A stretch of DNA of 64,000 nt from Paraconiothyrium sp. Pb-2020 (GCA_022419385.1 JAJUBI010000002.1:2914001-2978000); one strand, 5' to 3'; shown: positions 11,149-22,885, numbered from the stretch's first letter. Made by a program: numbers and translations. The notes: a model not told the origin generated them from the letters alone.

Positions 11149-13010
11149 TCACTCCACTTTACGTCGTCGAAGCTCGATGTCAACTTTTGGAGGCATAGAA
11201 GTCCTTCCCACCCATTTCTGGAGCGGTCTCTCCCTAATCGGTCTTATCTCGTAATGCATAAATAAATGTGCAAACATGATCTTGAGCTCATGCGCAACAA
11301 AGAAGCGTCCAGGACTACGAGGATAATTAGTTGAGGACTGCCATAGTTGTGTGCACTCAAGACCTACCAAGCGTGTCGGCCGTGTCCAAAGGCTTGATGT
11401 GCGTGACCAGTAGTAACCATGCCGCTTTGCCTCAACTTCAACATATCCACACTAGCTTTCTCGTTCTCTTTCAACGAGTCGAACTGTTCTCGATCTCTTG
11501 AAAACCGAAAAGCATCGTACGCGTCTTCCTTCGCATAGACCTCTTCATCATGAGCGACTGGTAACCAAGCATACGATAATAAGCACCCATATGGATAGTG
11601 GATACCCTCTGGACTTGTTATGCCTTCTTTTGCAACAACCTTCTTGCTTATGAGACTCATAGCCATGGTAGAATGCCGTTGGGATTCGCGGATTGCGGAA
11701 TCAAGCTTGTACATCCGTGACAAACCGTTCTTTGTCCACTGCTTCCCGTCCTCGTTGTAGATCCGAGTAGCTTCTTCACGTAATGCTTCGGCAACGCTTG
11801 GTTCCGCACTCAGGACGTCGATCAATGCACTATGCGCGGTTATGGCTGTCGTGTGAATGCTCGCAAAGTTCAGAGGGCAGACGCGCATGGCAATACGATC
11901 CGGTTGCAACTCGTCGTTCCTGCCCTCGCTCATGGCTGTGCGAATCGTCCAGGTAATGAAATCGTTGGGCGCTTTCCAATCCGCATATGCTGGATCACCC
12001 GCCTCTTTCCTACGGACATCTTCCAATCTCTTCTTTATGATGGGTAGTGTATGTTTGCGTGTCTGCCAATAGTGATACTTGGGCCGTAAGCTGAAGAGAG
12101 GACCAATAAGTGGGTGCAGAGTGCGAGGCAACAATGGGAAGAGTATAAAACTCAAAACAACATCCATGGTGAAGCCCATCTGCCAAACCCGAAGGTACAA
12201 AGTCAGTGTGTGTCTCAACAAGTGGGTATAGTACATTGCCTCGTTTCCCATCTAAGCGAAGGAAAGATTCTTTTCTTGTGTCATAAGTAGAGTCGATAAA
12301 GATAGTCTTTTCTTTTGCTTGGCGGAAAGAATGCAACCACTTGTACCCGGGAGACTTGCCATGTTCTTGAGGTAGTCCGGATTTCTGCATACCGACTCCC
12401 CTACTAGCATACGATTGGTGATTTTCGGTATTATGTTTAGAAGGAATTCGTCCATTAGATCGACCTTTCTGAACTGTTCGGCATTAGCACCACATACTTC
12501 TTCGACGTCAATGTTGACTTCATCAACGAGGTCTGGTATGATAGCGTTTAGGTTACGCGCAAGGTTCTTATGTATAACATGCTCGTGATAGGCGTCCTTG
12601 AGGATAGCTGGTGATACGAAAGCATAGTCGCCATTCAAAACGTCGTAGTGCGCCGCAGCTGTGCTAAGCACATGGTCGGGTTGGTCTAGCATCCATTGCA
12701 TCTGCGACGGCGGAATCGAGACTTCGGTAGGAACTCCTAGCATTGATGGCATTACAAATGCCCGGCCCTGTTTGTGGTATTTCCGATAACCATCCTGTAG
12801 CCAGTCGCGGCTTTTGGAAAAGCCGTCTATGGTATTCTTGAAGACCGCGGACCAGGATTTACCATGACCCACCCAAGGCAATGATTCTGGGTACTTGGGC
12901 GCGCGCAGAAAGTTAAGAGCAATGGTGATGGCGAAATACGTGAAAGTAGTGGCGAGTATATTGGATAGCGTGAGATGCTCGACAACAAAGGTGCCTGGCT
13001 TATGCTCCAT
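11149..13010 (-). CDS. Cytochrome P450 monooxygenase, three exons
   Basis: Exons run 13010-12360, 12251-11368 and 11314-11149, giving about 566 residues. The start ATG at 13010 has a strong context (GCCACCATGG). An N-terminal hydrophobic anchor (about residues 14-32) predicts ER attachment. Marks seen: CRNPDYLKNM in the F-G region, the ExxR motif as ESQR, a DAYDAFRFSRDRE segment equivalent to the PERF region, and the heme loop FGHGRHAC-PGRFF. The heme Cys codon is split by a 53-nt intron (TG|T), so an unspliced reading falsely ends just before it. The first intron (12359-12252) appears to use a GC donor (ATG|GCAAGT). The sequence is closest in style to ent-kaurene-oxidase-like fungal P450s; the substrate is unknown. 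The adjacent MFS relic suggests the remains of a small metabolic cluster. Confidence 0.9.
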
Positions 13011-13672
13011 GGTGGCAGGCGACGCTCCCACGCTTCAGGACTGCGTCAATCGACCGCGGAGGGAGAGACTTGAAGTTGGAGGACAGCTAGGGAAATTTGT
13101 GCCCATCAGGTACCTTCTAAACCCCGCCAAGTGACGGATCATGGGGCAACCGAGGCGGCTAGCGTTGCGGCTAAACCCACAATCTCACAGTGCTAACAGG
13201 AATGGGGTCTAAACGGAGGCGCAGTGCTGCAGCTCATAGCTGCAAATAGCAAATCTACGTCGCTTGCTAGCTACAACGTGCATTCGGACAGGTGTCGTTG
13301 TTGGTACCATCTAGAAGAAGGTATGGTACATTAGATCGCGCCAGCGCGTGCTGCATTCCCCGTGGAAGCAGCGCGTGACACTCTGACATGTCTCTGCAGA
13401 CATGAAGGCGATGCGATACATTCGACGTGTGCAAACAAGCCCATGTTCCGAGCGGTGCTGACCCCCTTGGCGCTTGCGATACCCCACTTGGTATCAATCT
13501 TGGGCCGAGAGTTGACTCGTCCTCAAAACTACCAAGGGCACTAAGATATGGGGCCCTATCTTCGCAAGCCAACTTCTCTGTTTATTTTGCATCCATAATC
13601 TGGGCACGTATATATATATATATTTTACATCTCAAATTTGTCATCAAATGAGAACAGCTTCGACTTTGTAAT
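13011..13672. other. Intergenic upstream of the P450, with a TA simple repeat
   Basis: No gene is seen. It should contain the P450 promoter. A short alternating TA run lies at about 13610-13623, about 50 bases before the tRNA gene. Confidence 0.5.
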
Positions 13673-13779
13673 GTCTCGTTGGTGTAGTTGGTTATCACGT
13701 GGGTCTCATAGGTCTATTACTATGACTGCTCTCAGTAGCAGATATCCCAAGGCCGCCAGTTCGAGTCTGGCACGGGACA
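13673..13779 (+). tRNA. tRNA-Met(CAT) with intron
   Basis: Acceptor stem 13673-13679 pairs with 13772-13778 and A13779 is the discriminator. The D arm has GTGT-AGTTGGTT-ATCAC (A box). The anticodon loop is CTCATA with CAT at 13707-13709. The T arm GCCAG-TTCGAGT-CTGGC forms five perfect pairs (B box). An intron of about 33 nt lies after position 37 (about 13711-13743). It contains TATGA, which complements the anticodon region TCATA, the classic anticodon-intron helix of eukaryotic pre-tRNAs. The anticodon stem is TGGGT/TCCCA with one mismatch next to the loop. It is interpreted as elongator Met because it lacks initiator features. The intron position and isotype are inferred by hand folding. 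Confidence 0.85.
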
Positions 13780-13781
13780 AT

Positions 13782-13788
13782 CTTTTTT
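13782..13788 (+). terminator. RNA polymerase III terminator
   Basis: A run of six T residues (13783-13788) begins a few bases after the tRNA 3' end, as expected for Pol III termination. Confidence 0.8.
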
Positions 13789-14597
13789 GTTGCCAGGATG
13801 CACTGTCTCACGTCGATTCCGCGTACAACTTTGTTCCCTTTTGCCTACTCAGTGCGCCAGCAAAGTTGAGCGGACCCTACCTACCTTCTAGGTATGGCTA
13901 TCGATGATGGGGGTGCATCCGCGCCTGTACCGCAACTTATACCAGTATCTCCCTGCGCGTCTTCTGCACCCATGGCCTAGTCGGCCCCACTTCCCCATGG
14001 CTGTCTTCCACGTGCGCCACGATCAAATTAGCTATCGTGGAGCAAAGCGGCGCGTCTGAAACCTACCTCCTACATTCCAAGCATCAACGCACAAATACAC
14101 GCCCGTGCTCCCCACACACGCTACGGATGTCACAATTCATGAGTTGCGCAATAGACTTTGAGGAGCCATTCATTGAGACATTGTTGATGCCTTCTCACGT
14201 TTGCGCGCTGTCCTCAACCCAATCGTCCAGCCATAGATCGAACCGTACGTCGCGCGCAACAACCGCTTGCCCATGGTTTATGTACTGTTACGTGCACGCC
14301 GATAAATGTTGTTTCCAAGCCTGCAGCATGCCTTAACCCGTGCCTGGCATAGGAATAGTCTCCTTGCTTGGCGCAATGCTCGAGCTCCCCCACCGTACCT
14401 TGTCTCCATCACATGCAGCTGATGGACTCTGCGTTTGTGATAACTCGGGCGCATGCAGAATCGGCCACGAATCGTTTCATGGTTGAAATCAATTAAACTT
14501 TGAGCGGGACCAGAGTCATGACCGCTAATACAGATAAAATGGGTGACAGCGCCCTCCGCGTGCGCGTGCCACTGTGAGAAGCACGCTGGTTGTCGTC
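13789..14597. other. Intergenic upstream of the rhodopsin-domain gene
   Basis: No gene is recognised. It holds the promoter of the gene starting at 14598. Confidence 0.45.
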
Positions 14598-15961
14598 ATG
14601 TCGAACAGTACTTTTGCGTTACTAGTTTATCCCCGTGGAGATGAGCAGGCGCGACAAAACGTTGCCGTTGGGGCCATCGTTACCATGACCTTCCTCGGTA
14701 GTGCGTTAATCCCCTCAGCGTCACCGCGTCTACTGACAGCCAGCAGTGGCATGCGTCGGCCTACGTGTATACACGCGCGCGTGTATTGTCCGCAACATAG
14801 GCAACGAAGATTGGACGATGATCGCAGCAGCGGTAAAGGGACCGCTCCTATCGACGCAGCCTCAACTGACATATAGTTTATCTGTAGATACTCACAATTG
14901 TCTTCGCAATTCAATTACTCGTTAGCGTCAAGGAGTTTAACCTTGGTTTCAGTGGAATGTCTTTGACGATGGAGCAATCTGTGGAGAGCTCAAAGGTACG
15001 TTCCTATCGACGACGCTCTGGCTTCTAGATGTAGCTTATGCTTCTCAGTTGGGACTTGCTGTGATCGCGGTGTACAAGACCATCGTCACATTGATCAAGG
15101 CCTCCATACTCATGATATACCTTCGCCTGTGTATGTCTGATATCGCAGTGCCTCCTTCGTGCACCACGGCTGACGTCCTGTAGCAGTGACCAAGACTTTT
15201 GAATGGCTTTGCAAAGGTAGCATCTACCTTCTGTTCACTTACCAAGCCATCGTTATCCTCATTATACCCTTGGAATGTATCCCGCTTCGCAAGATGTGGG
15301 ACTTCACGGGCACCGTTCCTGGACGATGCATTGACACGGCGACCTTCTACTATTGTGTGTCTCACACCATTATACATGGCTTCTCGTGCTGACACTCTTA
15401 GTCACATCCGCCTTCCACATCTTTATGGACATATGGATCCTACTGCTCCCGTATAAGCTGATATTTTCCATTCCTCGTCCCACACGAGAGAAATGGGCAG
15501 TCTATGCCGTCTTTGGTCTCGGTGCCTTTAGTACCATCTGCGCGGTCATCCGCTTCTACTTTCTTGTTGTCGCACTTCACTCCATGGACCCGTACTACGA
15601 TTCTCTCGGCGTCAATGTCTGGAGTATGATCGAAGTCAATGTTGGAATCATTTGCGCCTCGATGCCCACTCTCCGCCCGCTCCTTTCTAGAGCTCAGCGC
15701 ACACGCACGAGACAAGCCTTGAAGATACCAGAGAAGAGCGAAAAGCTGTCTAGCTCCCGTAACAGCAAGCGAGGAGGTCTACTACAAGCGAAGGAGATGT
15801 TCATCACCTTGGGTACTCTTACTGCTGGAACATTCAAAAGCTCGAAAGACTCAGTATACGATGAAGAAGAGTGGCGTGATGAGAAGCCACCGCCAGTACC
15901 ACCTAAGGATGTGAAGCAACCAAAAGTTTCGTACCCTGATATGGCTTACCGGAAGCTTTGA
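14598..15961 (+). CDS. Fungal rhodopsin-domain integral membrane protein, six exons
   Basis: Exons: 14598-14697, 14744-14832, 14888-14995, 15049-15130, 15184-15354 and 15402-15961. All phases agree, giving 369 residues. The spliced protein shows the family order: TM1 ending LAVACVGLRVYTRA, then IGNEDWTMIAAA before TM2, a loop FSGMSLTMEQSVESSK, then TM3 with KASILMIYLRL, TM4, the diagnostic FYYFTSAFHIFMDIWILL, and SLGVNVWSMIEVNVGIIC followed by TLRPLL at the end of TM7. A cytosolic tail of about 90 residues is Ser/Lys-rich and ends in a PPPVPPKD proline motif that could bind SH3 domains. The family (PF20684-like, related to PTH11-type receptors) is greatly expanded in Pezizomycotina; ligands are mostly unknown. 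Some splice sites, especially 15131-15183, are less certain. Confidence 0.85.
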
Positions 15962-16735
15962 AAAGTATCCTTCATTTGTGCTCACAACCTATCCAATAAC
16001 GATTTTTGCAACTCCGCTCGCCGAGCGTGCGCTTATCGCGTAACCACGCTCCATATTAAGCGTCGACAAGAGCCCGAAGTCCCTGTAGCCGAATCCTTAG
16101 AGGAGGTGGCACATCAGATTAGGGCGTCGCTCGAAGTGGTTCTCAATTGTCCATAGCCCTGGATACTTGATGACAGCTAGCGCCGGGCCGCACTCGTCAT
16201 GGCTCTGGATCCTCGCCATCCCTAGACCCGGTCTGTCTGCGCCTGGCGACCTTGCCATCATGTTCAGATGATATCGACATGAGTAGCTTGGTATTCGACC
16301 AACGCAGTGCCGCGCGAATTACCCTGGGGTGTTGCTATTCTCGATCTCTAGTGTATTTGTCGGTGTTCGTTATTCTAGTCCATACTATGTTCATGAGTTT
16401 ATATTGAACGTCTGTCCCTATATAATCTGCTGCGCATTCTCACCTTCACTTCCATGTATGTGCTTACCCTCCGGTGCTGTTGATGTTGTACCAACCGTCG
16501 CTCAGCTCTGTCGTCAGCGCCTACAGCGCTTACGGTTGAAGTATGCAGGTTTATCCCATGAGGGTTTCAAGTCATAGATAACTATCCAGCAGCCACATTC
16601 GGGGTATGTTGCAGCATAACAGCCGAGAGCTCACGCACGCGCTCGAGATACAAGTCTACTCACATTCAGTGCGATCGCTTCTACAACCAGCATCGATAAG
16701 GGGAACTCACTACCAACGCTCCACCGCTTAGCAAA
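15962..16735. other. Intergenic between convergent genes
   Basis: No gene is recognised. Bases immediately left of 16736 continue in frame with the regulator on the minus strand for about 35 codons after its stop. Confidence 0.5.
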
Positions 16736-18253
16736 TCAGTCCAGGATGATCAAGAAGCTATTCACCTCTTCGGTACTGGGCTCATCTCCCGGGGCAGACC
16801 TCCTCGTTTCAAGCACAGCGATGGCAGCGCGAATGACACAGCACACGCCTGCGAATGGCAAGAACGAGAAGTCATCTTCTCTCTTGATCTTTCCGATCAT
16901 CACATGGACCATGTCCCAAGCCATGCGGCGAGAGTGTTGTAACGCCATGAACGCCTTCATGGCGGCCGGATCGGAAAGAGACGTATTTTGAGCCTGTAGC
17001 TGTTCCACTTGCGTTTGCTGAAGGAGTAGGTGGGAGCCGCTGAGAGTGAGCCTCTATGAGTGCAGTTTAAGGATGAAAAACTGACCAGAATGCCATGGCT
17101 ATCGCATCGCAGTGTAGCCAGGTGTGAGGCTGCGGCTTGTCCACCAGTTTCTTTATGACCAATGCCACGGCAGCATCCACATCATCATACTTCTCTACGG
17201 GATCAATTCTGCGCTGAACAGCGTGGGAGTACTCAAGCACGCGACCGGACGCGAGTGCCACGATCGCTCTGATGTGTACCTTGCGTGGCGAAGTCGCATA
17301 CGGTGTAGGGGATGGTGGAGGAATAGCTGGTTCTATCTTATTTGCAATATACGTGATACGCGGATGGTTTGTCGGGCACGCCAAAGGTAGAGCTTCGGCT
17401 ATACTCGACAACGATATCATGCGGTCAAGCATTATGATAGCTACGTTGAGCGAGGGCAAGATTGCATCGCTACATAGCTCATGGTTCGGCTCCCGTATAT
17501 CGAGTCTGATCAGATCGAATTGCGCAGCACAAGAGCTCAGCGTTATGAAAGCCTGTCTAGCCATCCCGTGAGCGCATTCGTATACTGCCACAAGCATACT
17601 CGCGCGGAGCCAATCTAGCGAGACCTCGCCCGCTGCTTGGCCAATAGCAAGTAGCTGTTTGATCGTTGTGTACAAGATACCAATGCTTGCGTGCTCGGCA
17701 TGCGGGCGAACATGTTTATTCAACATGTATACACACAAAAGTTGCAACGGGCTCGGCAAGAGTTCTGGCGGGCAGTCGTCGTGAGTGCCACCTTTTCCTT
17801 TCCGGAGTAGATCTTCGTCGATTAGAGGACGCCATTGATGCATGGAAGTCGCGTGCTCTTCTATCAGAACAGATATCTTGCACTCTCCCAGTCCGAGTAG
17901 ATCGTACACAAGTATGGAGAATTCAATGGTGGACCCAGATTCACGGTTTATGCATGCGGTAAAGGCGTGCAGGAGTAAATCTCGACCTCGCGTAGAGAGG
18001 TCAGTGCCACGATCGCCCCGGTGAATGATCAATGGACCAGGCTCGGTGCTATCCGGGTCGTCCTTGATCCAAACATAACCACACTGGCGAAGTTTGCTGG
18101 AAATAGACGCCATGGTCAGCGAGTTCGTGGTGCAGATACGAAGGAAGCGTACGCAGTACATCTCGAACAGCTTGGCAGTGTACGGTCGCAGCGCTGCTTG
18201 CGTGTCCGGCAGTAATTGCAAGCATTAGCGGCTTGTTGCGTGAATGGAATCAT
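16736..18253 (-). CDS. Zn2Cys6 transcription factor with possible premature stop
   Basis: The start is the ATG at 18253 (MIPFTQQAANAC). Exons: 18253-18153, 18096-17086 and 17051-16736, about 475 residues. The 56-nt first intron splits the zinc cluster; splicing gives exact spacing C-x2-C-x6-C-x6-C-x2-C-x6-C (CNYCRTRKQRC, then CSRC-TAKLRQ-C). The rest is a helical fungal regulator domain. The second intron, needed to join AFW to TLSGSHLLLQQ, would be only 34 nt, unusually short. The reading ends at TGA (16736-16738) where the frame continues with FAKRWSVGSEFPLSM and where family members would be expected to have Trp, so either TGG became TGA or a 39-nt GT-AG segment around it (starting GTGAAT) is spliced out. 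The target genes are unknown; the P450 and rhodopsin-type gene are neighbours. Confidence 0.75.
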
Positions 18254-19113
18254 ATTGGAAGCAGTTTCGTGCTGTCGTAGCGCGATGGTGACCAGAAGCA
18301 GGTGCTAGGATGCGGCCGATGCAGCAGTCATCTGGAGAAAGACCCATGTCGACTACCAGCGGTGCTGAGAACCTCGCAACGGCATCTCGATTAGAATGGT
18401 GATGCCGGCGTCCGAGTGTGAGTGTCAGCATGTTGTGTAAGCATCCATCTAGCCGTATGTGGAAAAGCGTACGCTTAGCGGCGGGTGCGAAGGAACATCT
18501 TAAGAGTTCACCCGCTCACTTCATCGTCAATTCGACTCGGAGGTCCAGCCCTTTACTCACGTAGATAGTGGGCTCGAACAATGCTAATATATGCGAGAAC
18601 GTTTCAATGGTATAGCGAAAGAACCTCTCTAATATTTAACGATTCGACGTTGCTGGTAAAATTGCTGTTCCGCGAGGGATCATAGCACTGGAAAGTCCAT
18701 AGCAGTGATGTGCACGAAGCAGTATTCACTAGAAAAGTAGTATTCACTACTAGTGATATCGATTTCGAGTAGCGATTTCCCCATCACTGGTACACCGGAG
18801 TGGGGCATCCGAAGTCACCTGACGACACTCTGCCCGCGGGCGAATGTAAAAACAAAGTCACCAGCAACGCACGTCGTGAAACTACTATTAAACCTACACG
18901 TTTGCGCAATATGCATTGAAAGTACTTCGTACATTGCAGCTGCGGAGCTGCTCGCTTATACATACACATGGATTCCTAGCCAAACCCGCCGCAAAACAAG
19001 AGGTATCTCTATGCGTAAGTCCAGAAACCCACCCATCTCATACCCCGGAACTCCAAGACAGTGTCGTATAAGCGCAGTAAGAACATTATATACAAATGAC
19101 CCGAGACCAATCA
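18254..19113. other. Intergenic upstream of the 18.2 kb regulator
   Basis: Contains the promoter of the regulator starting at 18253 and the 3' region of the next regulator. Near 18735-18765 there is a short reiterated AGTATTCACTA motif. No gene recognised. Confidence 0.45.
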
Positions 19114-22100
19114 TCATTCAGGCGCCCCCGTCCCTGTGTCATCAGGGAGACCCAAGCCAAAAGCGCTGTCGCCGTAATACAACATGTCATGGGGGAGATA
19201 TTCGAGATCCCATGGCATCATGTCAGCGCCCAGAACTGACATGTCCACTTCTTGCGAGTCAATGACCATGTCGCCAAAGGTCTGATCCGTTGACGTGGGA
19301 AACGTGGCAAAACTTGATGAGAACGCCGACTGAGAGGATTGCTGTTGCTGAGGCGACAAAGTATTGTTCGTCGGTACGGACATGGAGCTTCGGGCGAAGG
19401 ATGTAGGTTGCAAGGGAAGACGAGAGCTATTTGGTGAAGAGGCTGAATATGGGGAATGTAAGTTGAGCAATAGATCGGCATCTGAGACAAGGACCGGGTC
19501 TGACGTGGAAACAGTGTTGATGTTGGGAGCTAGTGGCGGCGGCGGCATTATGCTCGAGTCGAAGGAAATAAATGGTGCAGAGGTATTTAAAGGAGTTGGC
19601 TCGAACTTGGTAGTATCGCTCGATAGCGTGGATGTGAGTGGTGCTCTGCCGTTTGTATCGGGTGCCGGCTTCGGTTGCAGTGGCTTATTATCGCGCACCT
19701 TGCCATTCTCCGAAGTATACATCACCGCCACGTTTGTAGAAGGAGAGTTCATCGTCCCTGTGAGTGACCAACCGATCGCTGCAACTGCGTCAGTATTCGT
19801 ACAAATCAGGCCAGAGCTGGCGTACCTTGACTGGTATTCATGGGAGACCCTGGTATAGGGGTCCTGGCTCCTTTCCGTATCGCAGCAGAGACCTTCACAG
19901 CATCCACGTCTATGTTTTGTGTTGTTAGGTAGGTTCCCCAACTTAGCTTTCGTCGCCATCCTGGGCTCGTAAACGAAGGTTCTGGCCTGGGCGCTTCTAG
20001 AGCGCTTTCCATTTCCTCTCTTGTGTAAAGCAAAGGGTCACCGACGCCCTTAGCCTTCTGGTCCAATACAGTCAAGATATATTTGACGCCTGCCCAATAT
20101 AACTCAAGCGATTGCATAGCACGATAACAGCATTGATAGTTCTGGTTAGCCGCAGAAGCGAGTAATGTGTGTTTAGCGGCCTGGCTTTGTTCCCGTTTAA
20201 TGGTTTGCGCACTACCGTTCGGTGCTGGCGGCTTGTCGAAGCTCATGTGGTCTAACGAGATTGATTTTGAATCGAAAGGATCATTAGTCTCCAGCGCGCT
20301 GGGGCTGATAGGACGAGAAGACGGATGTGAATTGGCCGAGTGGAGAGCGGTTTCTTTGAGAAAGGCACAGGCGGCGATGTAGATGGGTTGACTAGCAGGG
20401 TCAGCATATCAAGTTCGGGAAAGGCATTCTGTATGAAAATACCTCGTGAACGGGTTTCCGACTCCAGTCTTCGTATCGATTAGATCTGTGAAGGAAAGAA
20501 TATCAGCCACAGTCTTCGCTGAAGACATGGACAAATCTCTGCTGTTCGAGGAAAGCGGGTGCGCATTGCCCTCAAAGGTCTTCAACAAGGTCGGTTGATG
20601 CAACAGGACAATGCAAGTGTGGAACCAACAGTGAAGGAGAAAAAAATTGGTCCCTTGGTTGAGCTTCACATAGTGCTGGAAGTTCAGAGCGTTGAAGTGG
20701 AGTCTGGGCGAGAGATTTTGGTAGATGTCTGTCAAATGGTACTCCATCGTGTCGAGCTGAGAGCGAAGATCTGAGGTTATGTCTGATCGATCTTTGATAC
20801 TGTTCAAAACGTCCGTCACCCTGCCATAGAGATGCACGATACGGATCAGTGCTGGGAAGGGCAGGGGCCAACCCGAGGCTGGATCGACTTCGTTGAGGGA
20901 AGGAAATGAGATTTCGATGTCTCGATCGCGTAAAGTGACGGGTCGGCCAGTTCCAGATGAAACAACTCGATCAAGAAAGAAGATAGCCCAGAAGGTATCC
21001 AGTCTTTCTTGTTCGACCGCGCGTTGCTCCTGCTCTTCAGGGACAGTACTCTCTTTTCGACGGGCTTCCGAGATTTGTTGTGTTGAGCCACGAGTCACTG
21101 CAGGGTCGGTTCTGACAGATTTTGGCGTTGGGCCATCACGTCCTTCGTATTTGAGTCCTTGGAGGGTTTGCATGCCTAGGTCCTGGGCCATTCGAATGGC
21201 GATGCCAAGATACATCCACAATCCACTATCACGATTTGCACCGAACTCATCGTATGCTAGAAGCACGGCAGCTTGAACGACCGCAACATTAGGACAAGAA
21301 AAGCTGCGTATTTCCCACGATAAGCACATACGTCACACAACGAACCAAGTCTCAAGGGTGACTTACGTATCAGGTATGGCAGACTTCGCGCGTTGCGCAA
21401 AAGCTTGCCCGTATTCGGAGGGATGGACCTTAGCGGGTTCCTTCTCGTCTTTAATTACCTCAGAGCCTCCGGTCAACAATGGGTTGTTGGAAAAGCGAGC
21501 GGCGAGCGCACAGACGGTGTCTACCAGGATGGCGTCCACTTGCTTTTCCTCGAGGTCACGCATGAAACGGTCCTTTTGGAGAAAGGGGAAGTTGCATCCA
21601 AGGTGGGTGAAGAATGTTTTGCATAGGTGGGTGATGAGTGGGCTGGGGGACATGGAAGACGTGTCGTATACAGGTATTTCTGTGGGTGTTCGAGATTCGG
21701 TGGGCGGTGGTGAGCCGACCGACGGCATCATGCCCGGTGAAGATTCCACAGCTGAGCGGGTCAGTGACGACAAAACGGTTGCAGCGACCAACTTACGATC
21801 CGAGGTAGTGTGACCTGTACCGTGCTGCTTGCCTCTCACTTTGACGACCATCTGCTTGAAACCAGGCATAATAGCGGTGGGACCAAAGTAGCGGAAGTAC
21901 GGCATACGGTTCCGCGTACTCAACGTCAAGCCTGTAGTCCCTAGCCGGTATCAGTCCTTGTGCCCGCCTAGTAACGCGTCGACGACCATACCGTTATCTT
22001 CATCTTGGCGTCGCAGGCGATGGGACGGCGAGAAATCGGAACTGTACGACGCACTCGACGATTGCTGCGAGAGTTGAGGTCGCGACGGCTGCTGGGGCGC

Positions 22101-22464
22101 GGCTTCGTGCTTGATGTTGACGGCAGCGGCGGCGGCGGACGTGCTGTCCCTGCGCGCAGCCTTCTTACCGTCCTTTGTCGCCTCGGTCGGGCTCGCATCG
22201 TCGCCATAGCCGGCACATTCGTGTTTGTTCTGCGCACATGTTCCGCAGACAGGCCGCTCACCTGGACATGTCGGTTAGGATGGTCCTACATAAGCCTCTC
22301 TTCCGGCGCAACAAACCGGAGCAGCGCGTCTTCTTGCGCCGGCAGGTCAGACAGGCCGAGTTGATCCTGCGACGCTTTGCGTAGGGGCCCTCATGGTTGG
22401 TGACGAAGCGAATGGGCCGAGGTTGAGGCGCGTTCGCAGAGGCGGTCGCGGGCGCTGGATTCAT
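19114..22464 (-). CDS. Large Zn2Cys6 transcription factor, six exons
   Basis: Exons: 22464-22317, 22261-21992, 21931-21367, 21303-20443, 20391-19826 and 19784-19114, all in phase, giving 1026 residues. The zinc cluster begins near residue 36 and is split by a 55-nt intron: CLTCRRKKTRC, then SGERPVCGTCAQNKHEC, again C-x2-C-x6-C-x6-C-x2-C-x6-C. After a Ser/Gln-rich linker comes the fungal middle homology region (RYFGPTAIMPG, then HLGCNFPFLQKDRF and GLWMYLGIAIRMAQDLGM, and RLDTFWAIFFLDRVVSSGTG). The C-terminal 250 residues are Ser/Thr/Pro/Gln-rich with an acidic end, a likely activation region. It resembles regulators annotated as Fcr1-like in aspergilli, but I do not assign an orthologue. It is divergent from ATP12. 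Confidence 0.9.
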
Positions 22465-22885
22465 GAACGCAGGCGTTTGTGGTGCTTGTCAGAGCTGCAC
22501 CGAGCCCACCTGGGACAGTGGGGAGAGGTGGGGAAGGCCGAGACGCGAGGACGCTCCAGCGGTGTCAGTTGCGGGGGACGGTGCGAGGGCTGCGGACGAT
22601 CAGGCTGGGCAAACTTCGGAGGGCTGCTGGCATCGTCGCGAGAGGATCTGGAGAGGACGGCACGGCGAAGGGCCGCGATGCGTGGTTGCGAATCCGCTCC
22701 GTCTGGTGACTGGTCGGCGGTGCCATGGCTTGGAGCTTGCACCCGCAAACCCCAGAAGTAGGGTGCTCAGATCGCCAGCTGCCGTAGCTGCCGGAGCTTT
22801 TCAGCAAAACTCCACGCCCTACAGACGCCTCGTCGTTCAGCAGGCCCACGTCACTTCACTTCGACCCGTGTGCTACCACCGTCCA
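22465..22885. promoter_or_regulatory. Shared upstream region of the Zn2Cys6 gene and ATP12
   Basis: About 420 GC-rich bases lie between the divergent start codons at 22464 (minus) and 22886 (plus). ORFs in it have no homology marks. It must hold both promoters. No TATA box is evident. Confidence 0.5.

Noticed and set aside
12010..12390. Separate 126-codon ORF and an apparent two-gene split of the P450
   Set aside because: Splicing at GCAAGT/TTAG and TG|GTAGGT gives one complete P450, so two genes or a pseudogene are not needed.
13608..13625. TA-repeat as a possible TATA promoter element for the tRNA
   Set aside because: tRNA genes use internal A and B boxes; the run is better described as a simple repeat, though TATA-like sequences upstream can occur.
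18753..19265. Plus-strand ORF of 170 codons between the two regulators
   Set aside because: It overlaps the 3' coding end of the minus-strand regulator and has no motif.
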